Part shown: positions 6,106-7,203 of the stretch, in pieces
Layout: each line of letters begins with the position of its first letter
Position numbering within the stretch: position 1 is the stretch's first letter
Notes under the pieces: model-generated
The model's database searches: none
Told to the model about the DNA's origin: nothing
The model's input: the letters and a program-made list of their open reading frames with translations, nothing else
Position numbers and translations under genes: made by a program
Assembly: GCA_005881995.1 (NCBI GenBank)
Contig: VBHV01000528.1
Location: 1-7,203 of the forward strand
Length of the DNA: 7,203 nucleotides
Source: Chloroflexota bacterium
Lineage (GTDB): Bacteria > Chloroflexota > Ktedonobacteria > Ktedonobacterales > Ktedonobacteraceae
Reading direction: 5' to 3'

Positions 6106-6139
6106 TATTTCTTGAAAACAAAGGAGTATGTTATCCACA
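6097..6139 (+). promoter_or_regulatory. Two DnaA-box-like 9-mers in the gtrA upstream region
   Basis: TTATCCACA (6131-6139) is an exact match to the classical DnaA box, and TTATCTACA (6097-6105) differs at one position. They have the same orientation 34 bp apart in AT-rich DNA. The neighbouring genes are not those of a chromosomal origin, so a DnaA-responsive promoter or a chance match is more likely than an origin. Confidence 0.35.
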
Positions 6140-6218
6140 AGTGAGTGATTCACTGGACATTTTTCAATGAAACTGCTGAGTTCTGAAGAAGACGAAATCG
6201 CATGTGGCAAGAGATAGC

Positions 6219-6224
6219 GAGAGG
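6219..6224 (+). promoter_or_regulatory. Ribosome binding site deciding the gtrA start
   Basis: GAGAGG lies 8 nt before the TTG at 6233 but only 2 nt before the in-frame TTG at 6227. The spacing favours 6233. A TAG at 6215-6217 closes the frame just upstream, so no earlier start exists. Confidence 0.55.
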
Positions 6225-6232
6225 AATTGCTG

Positions 6233-6847
6233 TTGCCTTCGATAGAGACGAAAGAAGTACAGGCATCCACCAGGACACAAGATGCTAAGACCCGTCTATT
6301 CCAGGTATGGAGCAGCACAGGCTGGCAGTTCCTTCGCTACAGCCTGGTAGGCGGCGTGAACACGTTCATTGATTTGTTGATGCTCAACGTATTTCTGTGG
6401 CGCCTTCCCACGCATAACGCACAGGTTCTGGTGCTGTACAATTCCGTTGCCTATACCAGCGGCGCAGTGAGTAGTTTTTTCCTGAACAAGTACTGGACGT
6501 TTCGGCGCAAGCAGAGACCGACGTGGAGGGAAGTGCGACGCTTTGTCATCACCTTGTGTTTCGAAGTCGTCTATAGCAATGGTCTGATATGGCTAGCGGG
6601 GAGGGCTTTGCAGCCAGTAATTCCCAACGTCACGTTGTGGGGCAATGCTACAAAACTTCTGACCGTGGCCGGTGGAGCGATAATTTCGTACACCTGTATG
6701 CGATTCTGGACCTTTGCCGGTGTACCACGAGATCGACCGAAAAAGCAGGAAACGCTTCAACAGACAACCTCTGGGGCGGCTACTATCCCAGAATCCAGTT
6801 TGGCACAGCATGTTCATCAAAATGCCGAGAGCGAGCGAATGTCGTAG
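6233..6847 (+). CDS. GtrA-like membrane protein (polyprenyl-linked sugar translocation)
   Basis: The protein of about 204 residues has four membrane segments near 31-56, 63-84, 101-120 and 136-159, the GtrA-family arrangement. Family signatures are QFLRYSLVGGVNTFIDL at the first segment, YNSVAYTSGAVSSFFLNKYWTF at the second, RRFVITLCFEVVYSNG at the third, and KLLTVAGGAIISYTCMRFWTF at the fourth. GtrA-like proteins are thought to flip or help deliver polyprenyl-phosphate-linked sugars across the cytoplasmic membrane for surface glycosylation. A polar tail of about 40 residues rich in Gln, Thr and Ser follows the last segment. Translation starts at a TTG; 6233 is preferred over 6227 from ribosome-site spacing. 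It ends 21 nt before a GT39-type glycosyltransferase, so the two are likely co-transcribed. The sugar and acceptor cannot be deduced. Confidence 0.88.
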   Translation: MPSIETKEVQASTRTQDAKTRLFQVWSSTGWQFLRYSLVGGVNTFIDLLMLNVFLWRLPTHNAQVLVLYNSVAYTSGAVSSFFLNKYWTFRRKQRPTWREVRRFVITLCFEVVYSNGLIWLAGRALQPVIPNVTLWGNATKLLTVAGGAIISYTCMRFWTFAGVPRDRPKKQETLQQTTSGAATIPESSLAQHVHQNAESERMS

Positions 6848-6868
6848 ACAAGAAAGGAGCAGGCATGT

Positions 6869-7203
6869 ATGGCTGATACTGCACCGCAAATTATTCCGGT
6901 TGAACCTAAACTTCTTCCAGAACAACGAGTAGAGAAGCGCTTCCCGTCCTGGCATCAACTGGCGCTGGGAGGAATCCTACTCATCTCGGTCTTCATGGAC
7001 TTCTTCCAGCTCGGGCAGAACGGCTTCGGCTCGTACTATCCCCCAGCAGTGCGAAGCATGATGGACAACTGGCATAATTTCTTTTTTGCCTCCTATGACC
7101 CGGGCGGCTTCGTGACCATCGACAAGCCTCCGGTGGGCTTCTGGTTGCAGGTTATCAGCGCCAAGATCTTCGGCTTTACGCCTTTCAGCGTGCTGTTGCC
7201 CCA
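6869..7203 (+). CDS. GT39/ArnT-like membrane glycosyltransferase, N-terminal part only
   Basis: Only the first 111 residues are in the window; such proteins are usually several hundred residues with a dozen or so membrane helices. After a polar N-terminus (1-27) comes the first membrane helix (about 29-48, ALGGILLISVFMDFF). The first external loop has YYPPAVRSMMDNWHNFFF (56-73), DPGGFVTIDKPPVGFWLQ (77-94) and ISAKIFGFTPFSVLLP. The DKPP-x-GFW segment (Asp85-Pro88) and the AVRSM region are typical of dolichyl/undecaprenyl-phosphate-sugar-dependent transferases of the GT39/PMT-ArnT superfamily, which act on the outer face of the cytoplasmic membrane. The start at 6869 has AAAGGAG (6853-6859) 9 nt upstream; the ATG at 6865 is in another frame and stops after three codons. 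Pairing with gtrA suggests a surface glycosylation unit. Donor and acceptor are unknown. Confidence 0.88.
   Translation, partial: MADTAPQIIPVEPKLLPEQRVEKRFPSWHQLALGGILLISVFMDFFQLGQNGFGSYYPPAVRSMMDNWHNFFFASYDPGGFVTIDKPPVGFWLQVISAKIFGFTPFSVLLP

Noticed and set aside
6097..6139. Replication origin suggested by DnaA-box-like sites
   Set aside because: There are only two sites, with no unwinding-element array and no dnaA, dnaN, rpmH, gidA or rep gene nearby.
6144..6154. 11-bp palindrome AGTGATTCACT upstream of gtrA
   Set aside because: It is short, single-copy and not followed by a T-run, so it cannot be assigned as an operator or terminator.
6167..6217. Short open frame of 16 codons before gtrA
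   Set aside because: It has no ribosome binding site and no similarity to known leader peptides.

Overview
The window is a chromosomal segment from a bacterium of moderate to fairly high G+C. It carries a self-contained N-acetylglucosamine (GlcNAc) phosphotransferase (PTS) operon on the minus strand, a divergent GntR/HutC-family regulator on the plus strand, and the start of a separate cell-surface glycosylation cluster. HPr has the GKSI regulatory-serine context usual in Gram-positive-type PTS. The operator resembles the DasR/NagR (YvoA) sites of Actinobacteria and Firmicutes. The partial GT39-type protein looks like those of Actinobacteria and Chloroflexota. I lean towards a soil Chloroflexota (Ktedonobacteria-like) host, but this is an impression from protein style and no marker gene proves it.

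Minus strand, read from 5100 down to 1: a near-consensus sigma-70 promoter (5066-5094), then nagE-type EIIC with the beginning of an EIIB domain (3573-4952), an out-of-frame EIIB remnant (3452-3586), EIIA/crr (3000-3452), HPr/ptsH (2738-2995), enzyme I/ptsI (1113-2741) and nagA (1-1093, running off the window). The genes touch or overlap (TAATG, 4-nt gap, TTGA, 19-nt gap), so they form one transcription unit. Phosphate would pass from PEP to EI, HPr, EIIA, EIIB and then GlcNAc during import, and NagA would deacetylate the resulting GlcNAc-6-P. The notable defect is in EIIB. About 24-27 residues after the CITRLR phosphocysteine loop are missing and the reading frame changes, so the chain appears interrupted unless the break is an assembly error or another EIIB substitutes.

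The 260-bp divergent intergenic region holds two GTCTAGAC-centred operator-like sites 38 bp apart. One abuts the -35 of the PTS promoter and the other overlaps the likely -35 zone of the regulator gene. The regulator (5213-5980) is a HutC-type GntR protein with a UTRA effector domain, most plausibly a NagR/DasR-like repressor of this operon and of itself.

On the plus strand a 252-bp AT-rich intergenic region (5981-6232) precedes gtrA (6233-6847). It carries four TTTACA-like hexamers phased 11, 11 and 10 bp apart and two DnaA-box-like 9-mers. After gtrA, a GT39/ArnT-like membrane glycosyltransferase begins at 6869 and runs off the right edge. These two genes probably form a polyprenyl-phosphate-sugar/cell-envelope glycosylation unit unrelated to the PTS operon.

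I saw no tRNA, rRNA, CRISPR array, insertion sequence or convincing strong terminator. No wholly new system is evident. The broken EIIB, the duplicated operator and the phased-repeat intergenic region are the items most worth checking.
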